Shown: positions 34,229-43,426 of the stretch, piece by piece
Layout of the letters: each line of letters begins with the position of its first letter
Numbering within the stretch: the stretch's first letter is position 1
NCBI GenBank assembly: GCA_029098185.1
Contig: JAQXNV010000048.1
Span: 40,979 to 104,978, forward strand
Origin: Oscillospiraceae bacterium
GTDB taxonomy: Bacteria > Bacillota > Clostridia > Oscillospirales > Acutalibacteraceae
DNA length: 64,000 nucleotides
Direction: 5' to 3'
The notes under the pieces: generated by a model
Databases searched by the model: none
The model's input: only the letters and a program-made list of their open reading frames with translations
Told to the model about the DNA's origin: nothing
Translations under genes and position numbers: made by a program

Positions 34229-34262
34229 GACGATTGGTACCTCTCTTACGGAATTGGAACGG

Positions 34263-35627
34263 TCAGTTCTCTTTTTTGGCTTCAGCTTTGGCTTTGGCCT
34301 CGGCGTCAGCCTTGCGGACCATGGACTTGCCGATGCGAATGGCCTGTACCAGAGGTCGCTTAGCCGGACAGGTGTAGGAGCAGCAGCCGCACTCAATGCA
34401 GTTCAGCACGGCGATGTCCCGCAGCTCGTCAACTTTTTTGAATTCCGTGTATTTTTCAAACATGGATGGCATCAGGTTCATGGGGCAGACCGTGAGGCAG
34501 GCACCGCAGTGGATGCAAGCGGTAGAGCGCGGCAGGCGGGACTCTTTTTCGTTGAGGGCCAGGATGCCGTTGGTCTGCTTCAGGATGGGCGAATCGTCGG
34601 TAAAGGACGCGTTGCCCATCATCGGGCCGCCGTAGAGGATCTTTTTCGGCTCACCCTTGTAGCCGCCGCAGAAAGCGACCAGGTCTGAGATCTTGCTGCC
34701 GATAGGCGCGATGACGTTCTGTGGATTGGTGATGGCGGAACCGTCAACGGTGATCCGCTTGGAGATCAGCGGCATACCGCTCTCCAAATATCTGCCCAAA
34801 AAGCCTACAGAGGTGATGTTCATGACGACGCAGCCCACGCTGGAGGGCAACTTGCCCATGGGTACGACCCGGTCGGTGGCAGCCTTGATGAGGACTTTTT
34901 CCGCGCCCTGAGGGTAGCGGGCCTTCAGGGTGAGAACGCCGACTTTGCCGTTGCTGCGGCTGTCCTTGGCAATGAGGTCTTTCAGGTGTTGGATGGCCTG
35001 TGGCTTGTTGCCCTCAATGCCGATGATGGTGCGCTGGATCCCCAGCCAGTGCATGACAGCGAAGATGCCGTCGAGGATATGTTCTCCCTCTTCCAGGGCC
35101 TCCCGGTTATCCGAGGTCAGATACGGCTCACATTCGGCGCCGTTGATGATCAACGTGTCCAGGGCGTCCTTGGAAGCGTGCTTGACGTGGGTCGGGAAAC
35201 CGGCGCCGCCGAGACCGACCAGGCCGGACTCTTTGACAGCGTTGAGGAAATCCTCTTTGGAGTGGATCTCCGGGGGATGAACGTCCGGGGAAATGGTCAT
35301 CTGACCGTCGGACTCGATGGTGATGGCGTCGACGCTCTGGCCGGTGCCCAAAGTCACCTTGCCTACCGCCTTGACCTTGCCGGAAACGCTGGCGTGGATC
35401 GGGGCGGAAACAAACCCTTTTCCTTCACCGATCTTCTGGCCGACCAGCACCTCTGCGCCCACTTTGACCAGTGGGGTGCAGGGAGCGCCGATGTGCATAG
35501 ACATCGGGATGACGACCTGCTGCGGGGGTGGCATCACTACCGAAGGCGATTGCGCTGTGTGTTTACGGTGAGGCGCTTTCACGCCGCCGTGTGTTCTGAA
35601 TGGGTTCACAGGAATTGTTAACTCCAT
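34263..35627 (-). CDS. rnfC: Rnf complex subunit RnfC (NADH-binding)
   Basis: This peripheral subunit has 454 residues and resembles complex I NuoF. The N-terminal domain starts THGGVKAPHRKHTAQ; the flavin/NAD region carries GLGGAGFPTHVK and NGAECEPYL. Two C-terminal [4Fe-4S] sites are CIHCGACLTVCP and CIECGCCSYTCP. It exchanges electrons with NAD+. First gene of the rnf operon, directly downstream of apbE. Confidence 0.95.
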   Translation of the reverse strand: MELTIPVNPFRTHGGVKAPHRKHTAQSPSVVMPPPQQVVIPMSMHIGAPCTPLVKVGAEVLVGQKIGEGKGFVSAPIHASVSGKVKAVGKVTLGTGQSVDAITIESDGQMTISPDVHPPEIHSKEDFLNAVKESGLVGLGGAGFPTHVKHASKDALDTLIINGAECEPYLTSDNREALEEGEHILDGIFAVMHWLGIQRTIIGIEGNKPQAIQHLKDLIAKDSRSNGKVGVLTLKARYPQGAEKVLIKAATDRVVPMGKLPSSVGCVVMNITSVGFLGRYLESGMPLISKRITVDGSAITNPQNVIAPIGSKISDLVAFCGGYKGEPKKILYGGPMMGNASFTDDSPILKQTNGILALNEKESRLPRSTACIHCGACLTVCPMNLMPSMFEKYTEFKKVDELRDIAVLNCIECGCCSYTCPAKRPLVQAIRIGKSMVRKADAEAKAKAEAKKEN

Positions 35628-35639
35628 TTCCTTCTCCTC

Positions 35640-35729
35640 CTTTAGTCGAGTGAGACGAGAGATGGGTAAGTTCTCTCGTTAAATTTTTATCATAAGAAGC
35701 TATGACAAACCACATTACGTTTGTAATGT
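35640..35729 (-). promoter_or_regulatory. Paired hairpins between apbE and rnfC
   Basis: On the minus strand, CACATTAC-AAAC-GTAATGTG (35710-35729, partly in the end of apbE) is followed by ACGAGAG/CTCTCGT around an 11-base loop, then the AAAGGAGGAG ribosome site of rnfC. Neither hairpin has a U-run. They may adjust transcript stability or translation between apbE and rnf; I see no convincing internal promoter. Confidence 0.45.
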
Positions 35730-36803
35730 GAAGCTGCTTTCCGTGATGGTAAAGCAGTCCTTGAGGCCGTCGGAGACGATGACTTGATTTTCCTTTGTAA
35801 TGAAGATCGCGTCAGCGTTGTAAGACGCCAGAAGAGATTGTGATCTCTCTGTGCCCAGCACCAGGCAGGCAGTGGAGAGGGCGTCCGAGAGGGCGCCGTT
35901 GTCACAATGGACCGTGACAGATACCAGGTCGGTGTCGGCCGGATAGCCTGTTTTCGGATTTAAAATGTGGTGGTAAGTAACGCCGTCCTGCTGAAAATAT
36001 CGCTCATAGGTACCGGAGGTGGACACAAAGCCGTCCTCGATAGAGAGCGTTCCCATAGCGGCGCTGGTGTCGTCGCTGTTGGGGTTGCGGATGCCGATGG
36101 CCCACGGGGAGCCGTCCGCTTTTTTGCCGTAGACGCCGACGCTTCCGCCTGAGGCAACGATGCCGCAGGAAATATCTGTTTTCCGGTAAGCGTCGATGGC
36201 CGCGTCACAGGCTGCGCCTTTGCCGATGGCCCCCAGATCGACCGCAAAGTGCTTCTTTTTCAGGAAAGCGGAAGCATTCTGTTTGTCGAGCTGCAGCTGC
36301 GTGTAGTCCACGTATTGCAGATGCTCCTTTAGCGCCGACGGATCCGGTACAGTGGTACCGCCTGCGTCAAAGTTCCACAGCAGGGACAATGGCAAGATCG
36401 TTGGATCGTAAGCGCCCTCGGTGCGCTGCGCCACATCCAGCGCCGTTTCCAAAATAGAAACGGTGTCCTCGTGGAGGGAGACAGAAGCTTTTCCAGCGCT
36501 GTTGTTCAGCTTTTGGATGTCGGAATCGGTCTGCCGCCAGGAGATGTGCTGTTCCAGCTCGTTGATGGCCGACGTGGCCGCAGAAGCCGCCTCGGTGCGG
36601 GATTTGCTGTCAGCGCCGCCATATACGGTCTGTACCAGGTAGGTGCCCATGGCAAAGGTGGTGTTCTCGTATTTGTCCTCCGATGGCGATCTGGAAGTGC
36701 CAAAGACGGTCCAGATGACGATGAGGGCGGCGATAGTTGCCGCCAGCAGACACGAGAGCACGATCAGCGGGAGTTGATAAGTGGTTGCTTTTTTTGTTTT
36801 CAC
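35715..36803 (-). CDS. apbE: FAD:protein FMN transferase ApbE
   Basis: This extracytoplasmic enzyme of 362 residues transfers FMN from FAD to threonines of RnfG and RnfD. A membrane anchor (about 10-35) precedes the ApbE domain, with MGTYLVQTVYG, the KKHFAVDLGAIGKGAACD substrate-binding region, SGGSVGVYGK and the metal-site region STSGTYERYF. The start is the GTG at 36803 behind AAGGAGGAA. Position just upstream of rnfC makes the Rnf flavoproteins its natural targets. Confidence 0.94.
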   Translation of the reverse strand: MKTKKATTYQLPLIVLSCLLAATIAALIVIWTVFGTSRSPSEDKYENTTFAMGTYLVQTVYGGADSKSRTEAASAATSAINELEQHISWRQTDSDIQKLNNSAGKASVSLHEDTVSILETALDVAQRTEGAYDPTILPLSLLWNFDAGGTTVPDPSALKEHLQYVDYTQLQLDKQNASAFLKKKHFAVDLGAIGKGAACDAAIDAYRKTDISCGIVASGGSVGVYGKKADGSPWAIGIRNPNSDDTSAAMGTLSIEDGFVSTSGTYERYFQQDGVTYHHILNPKTGYPADTDLVSVTVHCDNGALSDALSTACLVLGTERSQSLLASYNADAIFITKENQVIVSDGLKDCFTITESSFTLQT

Positions 36804-36845
36804 TGAATTCCTCCTTGGAATCACAGCATAAAATCACCCAAATCC

Positions 36846-36854
36846 ATTATACCA
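36846..36854 (-). promoter_or_regulatory. Extended -10 promoter of apbE-rnf
   Basis: Minus strand TGGTATAAT, about 43 bases before the GTG; the 17-bp -35 position reads TTTACT. It probably serves the whole apbE-rnfCDGEAB unit. Confidence 0.6.
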
Positions 36855-37009
36855 TACGACAAAATGTTAGTAAATTGTAAATTTTGTTTTTTATTTAACG
36901 CACATAACCAAAAAACGAGGGCTTGTTTCAACATTTTGCACAAAAAATAAGAATTGGGATTCGAAATTTCCTTCTTGTTTCTGTCGATGGGGTCGCGTCC
37001 TCAAAAAAA

Positions 37010-37627
37010 TTATATGCTGCGGCAGCGATATTTAGCGGCCTGGATGATCAGATCGGCGGCATTTTCCAGTCCCACAGAGGAGCTGTTCAGGGTCAGATCA
37101 TACTGCTCCAGATCCATCCAGCGCTCATCGGTGTAGTAGCTGTGATAGTGAGCACGCTGTTTGTCCTGCTTGGCCAGCCGTTCCCGAATGCGTTTTTCCG
37201 GCTCGCCGTATTGATGGATGGCCCGCTGGATGCGGTCGTCCAGGTCAGCGTTGATAAAGACGCTGAGATGGCGGACCTCATGGCGCAGGACATAGCTGGC
37301 GCACCGGCCGATAATGACGCAGGAGCCTTGTTTGGCGAATTTTTTGATCGCCTCAGACTCGGCCTGAAATACCTTGTCGTTGATGGTAGATTCGCTGTTG
37401 AAGTAGGAGTGCATCCCGCCGGCGGCAAAGGCCTGCCCCAGAGGATTTCCGGCCTTTTCATCGTTGTAGCGGACCAGGTCTGGATGGATGCCGCTTTCGG
37501 TGACAGCTTCCAGGAGGATTTTCTTGTCCAGATACAAGATCCCTAGCTTTTCAGCCACTCTGCGGCCGATCTCACGACCACCGCTGCCGTACTGCCGGGC
37601 GATGGTGATGACAATGTTGTTTTCCAT
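37010..37627 (-). CDS. Cytidylate kinase-like family protein
   Basis: This nucleoside-monophosphate kinase-like protein of 205 residues has the P-loop ITIARQYGSGGREIG near the N-terminus, a GRCASYVL segment and the lid RIRERLAKQDKQRAHYHSYYT. It belongs to the 'cytidylate kinase 2' group common in Clostridia as an extra copy beside Cmk, so its nucleotide preference is uncertain. The ATG at 37627 matches relatives; upstream extension is unlikely. Single-gene unit. Confidence 0.83.
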   Translation of the reverse strand: MENNIVITIARQYGSGGREIGRRVAEKLGILYLDKKILLEAVTESGIHPDLVRYNDEKAGNPLGQAFAAGGMHSYFNSESTINDKVFQAESEAIKKFAKQGSCVIIGRCASYVLRHEVRHLSVFINADLDDRIQRAIHQYGEPEKRIRERLAKQDKQRAHYHSYYTDERWMDLEQYDLTLNSSSVGLENAADLIIQAAKYRCRSI

Positions 37628-37721
37628 AAGAAAGTTCACCAGAATTCTATCAGTATAGATTGATCTGCCCCATGGTTTCACAGGAAATTTTCACAAAAAC
37701 AAGGGAACAAACCTACCAATT

Positions 37722-37750
37722 ATAGTACTATATCCCACTTTAAATTGCAA
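37722..37750 (-). promoter_or_regulatory. Promoter of the cytidylate kinase-like gene
   Basis: Minus strand TTGCAA - 17 bp - TACTAT. The rest of the 37628-38004 spacer holds no gene that I can see. Confidence 0.65.
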
Positions 37751-37941
37751 TGCGCAAATGTGACAAAGGCAGAAAAATCTTCACAGTCTGTTCATCAAAT
37801 GGCACACAAAAGAACATTTGTCTGTGATTTTGTCCCCTTTGTTTCCAAAATCATCACGCCGTTTTCACAAAAACAGGTTACGATAGATCATAGAGATCCC
37901 AGAGAAAAGGGAAAGAACCTGGTGCGGATCCTGTGATTTTA

Positions 37942-37950
37942 TGGTACAAT
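37942..37950 (+). promoter_or_regulatory. Extended -10 promoter of the two-component operon
   Basis: TGGTACAAT, 55 bases before the response regulator start; no good -35 is visible. Confidence 0.5.
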
Positions 37951-38004
37951 CAAAAGCAAAGATCCCGCAGCAGCAAACAGGGAATATAGAAAGGGAAGAA
38001 CGAG

Positions 38005-38685
38005 ATGGATAAAATTTTGGTGGTAGACGACGAGGAAAAGATCCGGGCTCTTATTCGGAAATACGCGGAGTTTGAGGGGTACGCCGTAGAGGAGGCCTGC
38101 GACGGTATGGAAGCAGTGTTGCTGTGCCGCAAGGCGCCCACGGCCTACGACATCATCATCCTGGACATTATGATGCCGGAGCTGGACGGCTTTTCAGCGG
38201 CGAAGGAGATACGCAAGGTGAGCGATACGCCGATCCTTTTTTTGTCGGCCAGAGGAGAGGAATACGACAAGATCCACGGCTTTGAAAACGGCGCTGACGA
38301 TTATGTGGTCAAGCCCTTCTCGCCCAAGGAGCTGATGATGCGGGTGGGCGCTATCTTAAAGCGGACCCGGGCCCAGTCCACAGTGCAAAAGGACGTCCAA
38401 TCCTTTGGAGGGCTGACCATCGACTTTTCCGCCCGGATCGTGATGGTAGACGGTCAGCGGGTGGATTTGTCGCCAAAGGAATACGATCTGCTGTCCTACC
38501 TGGTGGAGAACCGGAATATCGCCCTGACACGGGAACAGCTCATCACCAACGTGTGGGGCTATGATTTTTACGGCGACGACCGGACGCTGGATACCCACAT
38601 CAAGCTGCTGCGGAAAAGCCTTGGCCCCTACAGCAAGATGATCGTCACCTTGAGAGGAGTGGGGTATCGTTTTGAAACAGCGTAA
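38005..38685 (+). CDS. OmpR/PhoB-family response regulator
   Basis: This DNA-binding response regulator of 226 residues has a receiver domain with the acidic pocket VVDDEE, phospho-acceptor Asp54 in IILDIMMPELDG, and the conserved Lys in VVKPFSP near 106. A C-terminal winged helix (about 130-226) carries LTREQLITNVWGYDFYGDDRTLDTHIKLLRK. It overlaps the histidine kinase gene by 14 bases, so the pair is coupled. Stimulus and targets unknown. Confidence 0.94.
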   Translation: MDKILVVDDEEKIRALIRKYAEFEGYAVEEACDGMEAVLLCRKAPTAYDIIILDIMMPELDGFSAAKEIRKVSDTPILFLSARGEEYDKIHGFENGADDYVVKPFSPKELMMRVGAILKRTRAQSTVQKDVQSFGGLTIDFSARIVMVDGQRVDLSPKEYDLLSYLVENRNIALTREQLITNVWGYDFYGDDRTLDTHIKLLRKSLGPYSKMIVTLRGVGYRFETA

Positions 38686-40150
38686 GCGTCCGTACTTTGG
38701 CAGTATCAAGTGGCGAGTCTTTCTGGGCTGTACCATCTTGATCGCCATCATGCTGGCGGTACTTTGGATTTTTCAGACGTGCTTTTTGTCTACTTTTTAT
38801 AAAGGGATCAAAACCCGGCAGATCCAGTTGGGGGCCCAGGAGATCGTCAAGCACATCAACGATGAAAACTTAAACGATCGGCTGGAGACGATTTCTAAAG
38901 AAAAGCAGCTTTGCATCGTCATCACCGACGAAACGGGCTATGTGCTCTATAGCCAGGAGGCGTGGAAAAACTGCATTCTCCACCGGATGAACGCTGTGCT
39001 GTACCTGCGGGCCTACTATATTACCCAGGAACATGGCGGCACTTATCTGGAGCAGGGCAAGGCGGCCCACGGCCCCGATGAAGAAAACGCGCTTTGGAGC
39101 GACGGCCGGCAGAAGCTGACCTTAAGCCCGGAAACGATGCTTTATACGACCATCACCGAAAACAAAGACGGCAGCGCCCGCTTTATCATGCTGTACACCA
39201 ATTTGTCGCCGGTGCAGGCCACAGTGGAAACATTGCGGATGCAGCTTTTCTGGGTGACGGTGCTGATGATCGTGCTGGCTTTTGTGCTGGCGCTGATCTT
39301 GTCCCACACCATCACGGGACCTATCCGGCGCATCAATGAGTCGGCCAAACAATTGGCCAAGGGCCGGTATGATACCCAGTTTGAAGAGGGCGGCTATCAG
39401 GAGATCAGAGAGTTGGCCCAGACGCTGAATTACGCCGCCGGGGAGCTTTCTAAGGTAGAGGGGCTCCAGCGGGAATTGGTGGCCAATATTTCCCACGACC
39501 TGCGCACGCCTCTGACGATGATCATCGGCTACGCGGAGGTCATGCGGGACCTGCCGGGAGAGAACACGCCGGAGAACATCCAGGTCATCATCGACGAAGC
39601 TACCCGGCTGTCCACGCTGGTCAACGATGTGCTGGACATTTCCAAGCTCCGGTCGGGCACAGAAACGATGCAGGTGGAAGTGTTCAACCTGACAGAAAGT
39701 ATCCGGCAGATTTTACAGCGGTACAGCAAGATGACCGATTATCGTATCACCTTCCGCGCGGAGGGCGATGTGTGGGTCAAGGGGGATCCCTTAAAGCTGT
39801 CCCAGGTGGTGTACAATCTGGTGAACAACGCCATTACCTATACGGGCAAGGATAAGGTGGTGGACATCTGTCAGACGACAGCGCAGGGCCGGGTGCGGAT
39901 TTCCGTTACCGATACTGGAGAGGGCATTGATCCCAAGCTGCTCAATGACATTTGGGACCGGTATTATAAGGTAGACAAGGCCCATAAGCGTGCCCAGATC
40001 GGCACGGGATTGGGTCTGTCCATCGTCAAATCCATTTTGGATCTCCATCCCGGCACCACTTACGGTGTCCGGAGTAAATTGGGCGAGGGGAGCTGCTTCT
40101 GGTTTGAGATGGAACAGCAGCCTGCGCCGCTGCCAGGAACAACAGAATAG
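38672..40150 (+). CDS. Membrane sensor histidine kinase
   Basis: This kinase of 492 residues has two transmembrane helices (about 14-36 and 190-210) around an extracellular sensor domain, then a HAMP segment. The phosphorylated His is in NISHDLRTPLTMIIGYAEVM near 275; the ATPase has NLVNNAITYTG, DTGEGI and GTGLGLSIVKSI. It starts with TTG at 38672 inside the regulator gene, behind GAGGAGTGGGG. The sensor domain has no recognised ligand motif. Confidence 0.93.
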   Translation: MKQRKRPYFGSIKWRVFLGCTILIAIMLAVLWIFQTCFLSTFYKGIKTRQIQLGAQEIVKHINDENLNDRLETISKEKQLCIVITDETGYVLYSQEAWKNCILHRMNAVLYLRAYYITQEHGGTYLEQGKAAHGPDEENALWSDGRQKLTLSPETMLYTTITENKDGSARFIMLYTNLSPVQATVETLRMQLFWVTVLMIVLAFVLALILSHTITGPIRRINESAKQLAKGRYDTQFEEGGYQEIRELAQTLNYAAGELSKVEGLQRELVANISHDLRTPLTMIIGYAEVMRDLPGENTPENIQVIIDEATRLSTLVNDVLDISKLRSGTETMQVEVFNLTESIRQILQRYSKMTDYRITFRAEGDVWVKGDPLKLSQVVYNLVNNAITYTGKDKVVDICQTTAQGRVRISVTDTGEGIDPKLLNDIWDRYYKVDKAHKRAQIGTGLGLSIVKSILDLHPGTTYGVRSKLGEGSCFWFEMEQQPAPLPGTTE

Positions 40151-40159
40151 GATGATTTT

Positions 40160-40196
40160 GCAGCATCTTCCCACCATGGTGAGAAGATGCTTTTTG
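40160..40196 (+). terminator. Terminator after the two-component operon
   Basis: GCATCTTC / GAAGATGC stem followed by TTTTTG. Confidence 0.85.
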
Positions 40197-40245
40197 CGTG
40201 ATTTTCCGGCAATTGTGTCTTTTTCATGAAATCTACACAAAAAGA

Positions 40246-40274
40246 GTGCAATTTCCAATTCCTTGTGTTATAAT
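40246..40274 (+). promoter_or_regulatory. Promoter of gpsA
   Basis: GTGCAA - 17 bp - TATAAT with extended TGT. Confidence 0.7.
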
Positions 40275-40317
40275 GAAAAAACGAACAAAAAATCAGACAA
40301 ACCAAAAGGAGAGACCC

Positions 40318-41271
40318 ATGAAAGTTTCTGTACTGGGCTGCGGCAGATGGGGCAGTTTTATTGCCTGGTATCTGCACAGGATCCACCATGACGTTATGCT
40401 GTACGGCAGAGTTGGCTCTGCGCATTTGCAGCAGTTTCGAGAGACCAGGAGTAACGGGATGGTCACCTTTGACGAATCGGTCCAGTTCACCGATTCGCTG
40501 GAGGAGGCTGTTTTGCACGGTGAGATCCTGGTGATCTCCATCGCCGCGCAGAATCTGCGGAGCCTGATGGCTTCTTTGGGGCAGTTGGATCTAGCGGGCA
40601 AGACCCTGGTCCTCTGCATGAAGGGCCTGGAGGCATCTACGGGGAAACGGCTGACCCAGGTCGTGGAAGAATTCACATCTGCCGATGTGGCCATTTGGGT
40701 AGGGCCGGGCCATGTGCAGGATTTCACCAAAGGCATCCCCAACTGTATGGTCATCGACAGTAAACAGCAGTCGGTGAAGGAGCGGATCGTAAATGCCTTT
40801 GGCAGTCCGCTGATCCGGTTCTACTACGGCACGGACCTCATCGGCAACGAGGTGGGGGCCGCGGCGAAGAATGTCATCGGCATAGCGGCCGGTATGCTGG
40901 ACGGCAAGGGACTCACGGCGCTCAAAGGCGCGCTCATGTCCCGGGGCACTCGGGAGATCGCCCGGCTCATCAAGGCCATGGGCGGCAACGAGATCACAGC
41001 CTATGGTCTGAGCCACCTGGGCGATTATCAGGCCACCGTCTTTTCAGAATACAGTCATAACCGGCGGTTTGGCGAGTTGTTCGTGCAGGGAAAGGAGTAC
41101 GGTCAATTGGCAGAGGGCGTTCCCACCACCGGCGCGCTGCTGCGCCTTGCCGCAGAGCACGGGGTAGAGCTGCCCATTTGCAACGCCGTAGACCGGATGG
41201 TCAATAAAGGCGAGGATGCAGATACGATCCTTTCCGATTTGTTCCTGCGCAGTATCAAGGAGGAATTTTGA
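40318..41271 (+). CDS. gpsA: NAD(P)-dependent glycerol-3-phosphate dehydrogenase
   Basis: This enzyme makes glycerol 3-phosphate for phospholipids from dihydroxyacetone phosphate. It has a Rossmann start VSVLGCGRWGSFIAWYL, NAD-contact ISIAAQNLRSL, and the catalytic-lysine region GNEVGAAAKNVIGIAAGM. It has 317 residues; the sequence is a divergent GpsA type (GCGRWG instead of GAGSWG). The ATG at 40318 follows AAAAGGAG. A longer frame crosses the promoter and is rejected. Confidence 0.88.
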   Translation: MKVSVLGCGRWGSFIAWYLHRIHHDVMLYGRVGSAHLQQFRETRSNGMVTFDESVQFTDSLEEAVLHGEILVISIAAQNLRSLMASLGQLDLAGKTLVLCMKGLEASTGKRLTQVVEEFTSADVAIWVGPGHVQDFTKGIPNCMVIDSKQQSVKERIVNAFGSPLIRFYYGTDLIGNEVGAAAKNVIGIAAGMLDGKGLTALKGALMSRGTREIARLIKAMGGNEITAYGLSHLGDYQATVFSEYSHNRRFGELFVQGKEYGQLAEGVPTTGALLRLAAEHGVELPICNAVDRMVNKGEDADTILSDLFLRSIKEEF

Positions 41272-41328
41272 ATCTCGACTTGATCCGAATCAAAAATAAA
41301 AATCACGAAAAATAAAGGAGAAATAACA

Positions 41329-42162
41329 ATGAGTGAATGTACACATGATTGCAATAGCTGCAGCGCAGACTGCGGTTCCCGGGAAGCATCCCCTCAGGAT
41401 TTTCGCGCGCCGCTCAATGAATTGAGCCGTGTCGATAAAGTTGTCGCTGTCGTCAGCGGTAAAGGCGGCGTGGGCAAATCCCTCGTCACCGCCATGCTGG
41501 CTGTGCAGATGAACCGCCGTGGCAAAAAGACTGCCATTTTAGATGCCGACGTTACCGGCCCGTCCATCCCAAAGATCTTTGGCGCCAAGGAGCGTGCCAT
41601 GGGTAACGAGCTGGGAATGTTCCCTGTCACGACCAAAACAGGCATCGATCTGATGTCCGTCAACCTGCTGCTGGAGGACCTGGAAGCGCCTGTTGTCTGG
41701 CGTGGCCCCATCATCGCCGGCACCGTCAAGCAGTTCTGGTCTGACGTTATTTGGAGCGATGTGGACTATATGTTTGTCGATATGCCGCCAGGCACCGGCG
41801 ATGTGCCGCTGACCGTGTTCCAGTCCATTCCGCTGGACGGCATCGTCATCGTCACCTCTCCTCAGGAGCTGGCGTCTCTTATCGTCTCTAAGGCCGTGAA
41901 CATGGCAAAGATGATGAACATCCCGATCCTCGGCATCGTGGAGAACATGAGCTACTTCAAGTGCCCGGACTGCGGTAAGGAAGTAAAGATCTTTGGCGAG
42001 AGCCATGTGGATGAAGTTGCGGCGAAGTTTGGCATCCCGGTGCTGGCAAAGCTGCCCATCAATCCGGATATTGCCGTCAACTGCGATAAGGGCCTTGCAG
42101 AACTGGTGGAGTGCCCGGAGATCAACGGCGCTGTCGATGCGGTAGAAGCACTGCAAAAGTAA
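41329..42162 (+). CDS. mrp: Mrp/NBP35-type iron-sulfur carrier ATPase
   Basis: This P-loop protein of 277 residues inserts or carries Fe-S clusters. Deviant Walker A GKGGVGKS is near 44-51. An N-terminal cysteine cluster at residues 4, 8, 11 and 15 resembles the N-terminal cluster of NBP35. The bridging CPDCG motif near 208 carries the labile cluster. ATG at 41329 with AAAGGAG. Single gene between gpsA and a convergent nitroreductase. Confidence 0.92.
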   Translation: MSECTHDCNSCSADCGSREASPQDFRAPLNELSRVDKVVAVVSGKGGVGKSLVTAMLAVQMNRRGKKTAILDADVTGPSIPKIFGAKERAMGNELGMFPVTTKTGIDLMSVNLLLEDLEAPVVWRGPIIAGTVKQFWSDVIWSDVDYMFVDMPPGTGDVPLTVFQSIPLDGIVIVTSPQELASLIVSKAVNMAKMMNIPILGIVENMSYFKCPDCGKEVKIFGESHVDEVAAKFGIPVLAKLPINPDIAVNCDKGLAELVECPEINGAVDAVEALQK

Positions 42163-42175
42163 CCAGATCAAAATG

Positions 42176-42230
42176 AAAACAGGTACAGTGATCCTTTTTT
42201 GCGGAGATCGCTGTGCCTGTTTCCTTTTTC
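42176..42230 (+). terminator. Terminator after mrp
   Basis: A long near-perfect stem, AACAGGTACAGTGATC with GATCGCTGTGCCTGTT, is followed by TCCTTTTTC. Confidence 0.8.
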
Positions 42231-42260
42231 ATTATATATAGTATCGTCAGGTGTTCTAAA

Positions 42261-42920
42261 TCAAAAAGCTCTGTCAGCGCCCAACTGAAAATGGTATTTG
42301 GCGATGCCCAGATCCAGTTTCGTGTAAGGCCCTCGTCCAGCCTTGGCCGTGACGGTACCATTTTCATAGGTGAAGAAAAACTTCTGCTGATTCATGGCCG
42401 TAGGTGCCAGCAGGGCGGCGGCGACACCATCTCGGAACCAGTCTGGCGTCTGGTCACTGACGTTGCTCACCTGTTCAATGGATTTGGATTTGTGAGGGAC
42501 TCCCTGGGTCTTGCCATAGCCCAGAGCAATGACGACCATCAGCTTTTCCCCGGTTTGGCATATAAATGTGCCGGGGACCTTGCGGTAGCTCATGGCCACC
42601 CAGCAAGAGTTGAGCCCCAATGTTTGGGCCTTCAGTGCCAAACGCTCCCCATAAAAACCGCAATCTGTGTCCAGGTGGCTGCTTTTGGGGCCGATCAGCG
42701 CCAGATAATTGGAAACGCCAGAAAACTTACCGTAACGGGATAAAAAGCAGTCAAAGGCTTTCGGTTCGTGCAAAATGAGCTGGATGTGTAAATTTCCCTC
42801 CTGATTGCACCGGTTTACTTCTGCTTGAAGGGCTTCACAGACCGCTTTTGGGATAGGTTTATCCAGATATTGTCTCACGCTGTGGCGTGTTTCCATTGCG
42901 TTTTTCAGAGATGCTTCCAT
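42261..42920 (-). CDS. Nitroreductase family protein
   Basis: This FMN-dependent oxidoreductase has 219 residues, with the start ETRHSVRQYLDKPI, LGLNSCWVAM and ALGYGK-type segments of the TM1586-like nitroreductases. It probably reduces a quinone or nitro compound with NAD(P)H. RBS GGAGGAA. It lies 22 bases downstream of the ArsR-type regulator gene and is likely controlled by it. Confidence 0.87.
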   Translation of the reverse strand: MEASLKNAMETRHSVRQYLDKPIPKAVCEALQAEVNRCNQEGNLHIQLILHEPKAFDCFLSRYGKFSGVSNYLALIGPKSSHLDTDCGFYGERLALKAQTLGLNSCWVAMSYRKVPGTFICQTGEKLMVVIALGYGKTQGVPHKSKSIEQVSNVSDQTPDWFRDGVAAALLAPTAMNQQKFFFTYENGTVTAKAGRGPYTKLDLGIAKYHFQLGADRAF

Positions 42921-42942
42921 AAAAATTCCTCCATTTTTGTGC

Positions 42943-43299
42943 TCATGCTTCTTCCGCTTGCTGCGGGAGAGAGGCTGTGATCTGTTTTACGTGCTGTAAT
43001 AGCAGGATTACCTGGTCAATGGCCGGCTCATCCACAGCGAAATAGTAGTAATTTTTTGTACCTTCCCGGCGGATTTTTATCACTCCAGCTTCCCGTAGAA
43101 TTTTCAAGTGACGAGATACCGCTGGGCGGGACAGATTGGTTCGTTCCATGATAGCGCCTACTCGTAGTCCATGGCAACTGGATGGTTGAAGCATCTGTAG
43201 GATGAGATACTGTCGGGTTTCATCGCCCAGTGCCTGCAAGAGTTTTTGGCAGTCACGGAATTCTGCTTTCAGCCTTTCGATTTCCCATGATCGTTCCAA
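42943..43299 (-). CDS. ArsR-family helix-turn-helix regulator
   Basis: This small repressor of 118 residues has the winged helix LQALGDETRQYLILQML...LSRPAVSRHLKILREAGVIKIRREGTKNYYYF. The metal-binding CxC of classic ArsR is absent, so the signal is probably organic or redox. It starts with TTG at 43299 behind AAGGAGTGG. It forms an operon with the nitroreductase. Confidence 0.88.
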   Translation of the reverse strand: MERSWEIERLKAEFRDCQKLLQALGDETRQYLILQMLQPSSCHGLRVGAIMERTNLSRPAVSRHLKILREAGVIKIRREGTKNYYYFAVDEPAIDQVILLLQHVKQITASLPQQAEEA

Positions 43300-43328
43300 A
43301 ACACACCACTCCTTGCTTTGCTTTTTTC

Positions 43329-43337
43329 ATGATACCA
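43329..43337 (-). promoter_or_regulatory. Extended -10 promoter of the ArsR-nitroreductase operon
   Basis: Minus strand TGGTATCAT, 30 bases before the start; the nearest TTGCGT lies 19 bp upstream. Confidence 0.45.
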
Positions 43338-43383
43338 CATTTTTTCAGAAAATACGCAATGGGAAAGAAATTTGAGACAATGG

Positions 43384-43421
43384 AAAAACGCCGGTGTTCC
43401 CAACTGGAAGCATCGGCGTTC
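43384..43421 (-). terminator. Terminator after the cupin gene
   Basis: Minus strand AACGCCGATG...ACCGGCGTT stem followed by TTTCC. Confidence 0.65.
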
Positions 43422-43426
43422 TAGTT

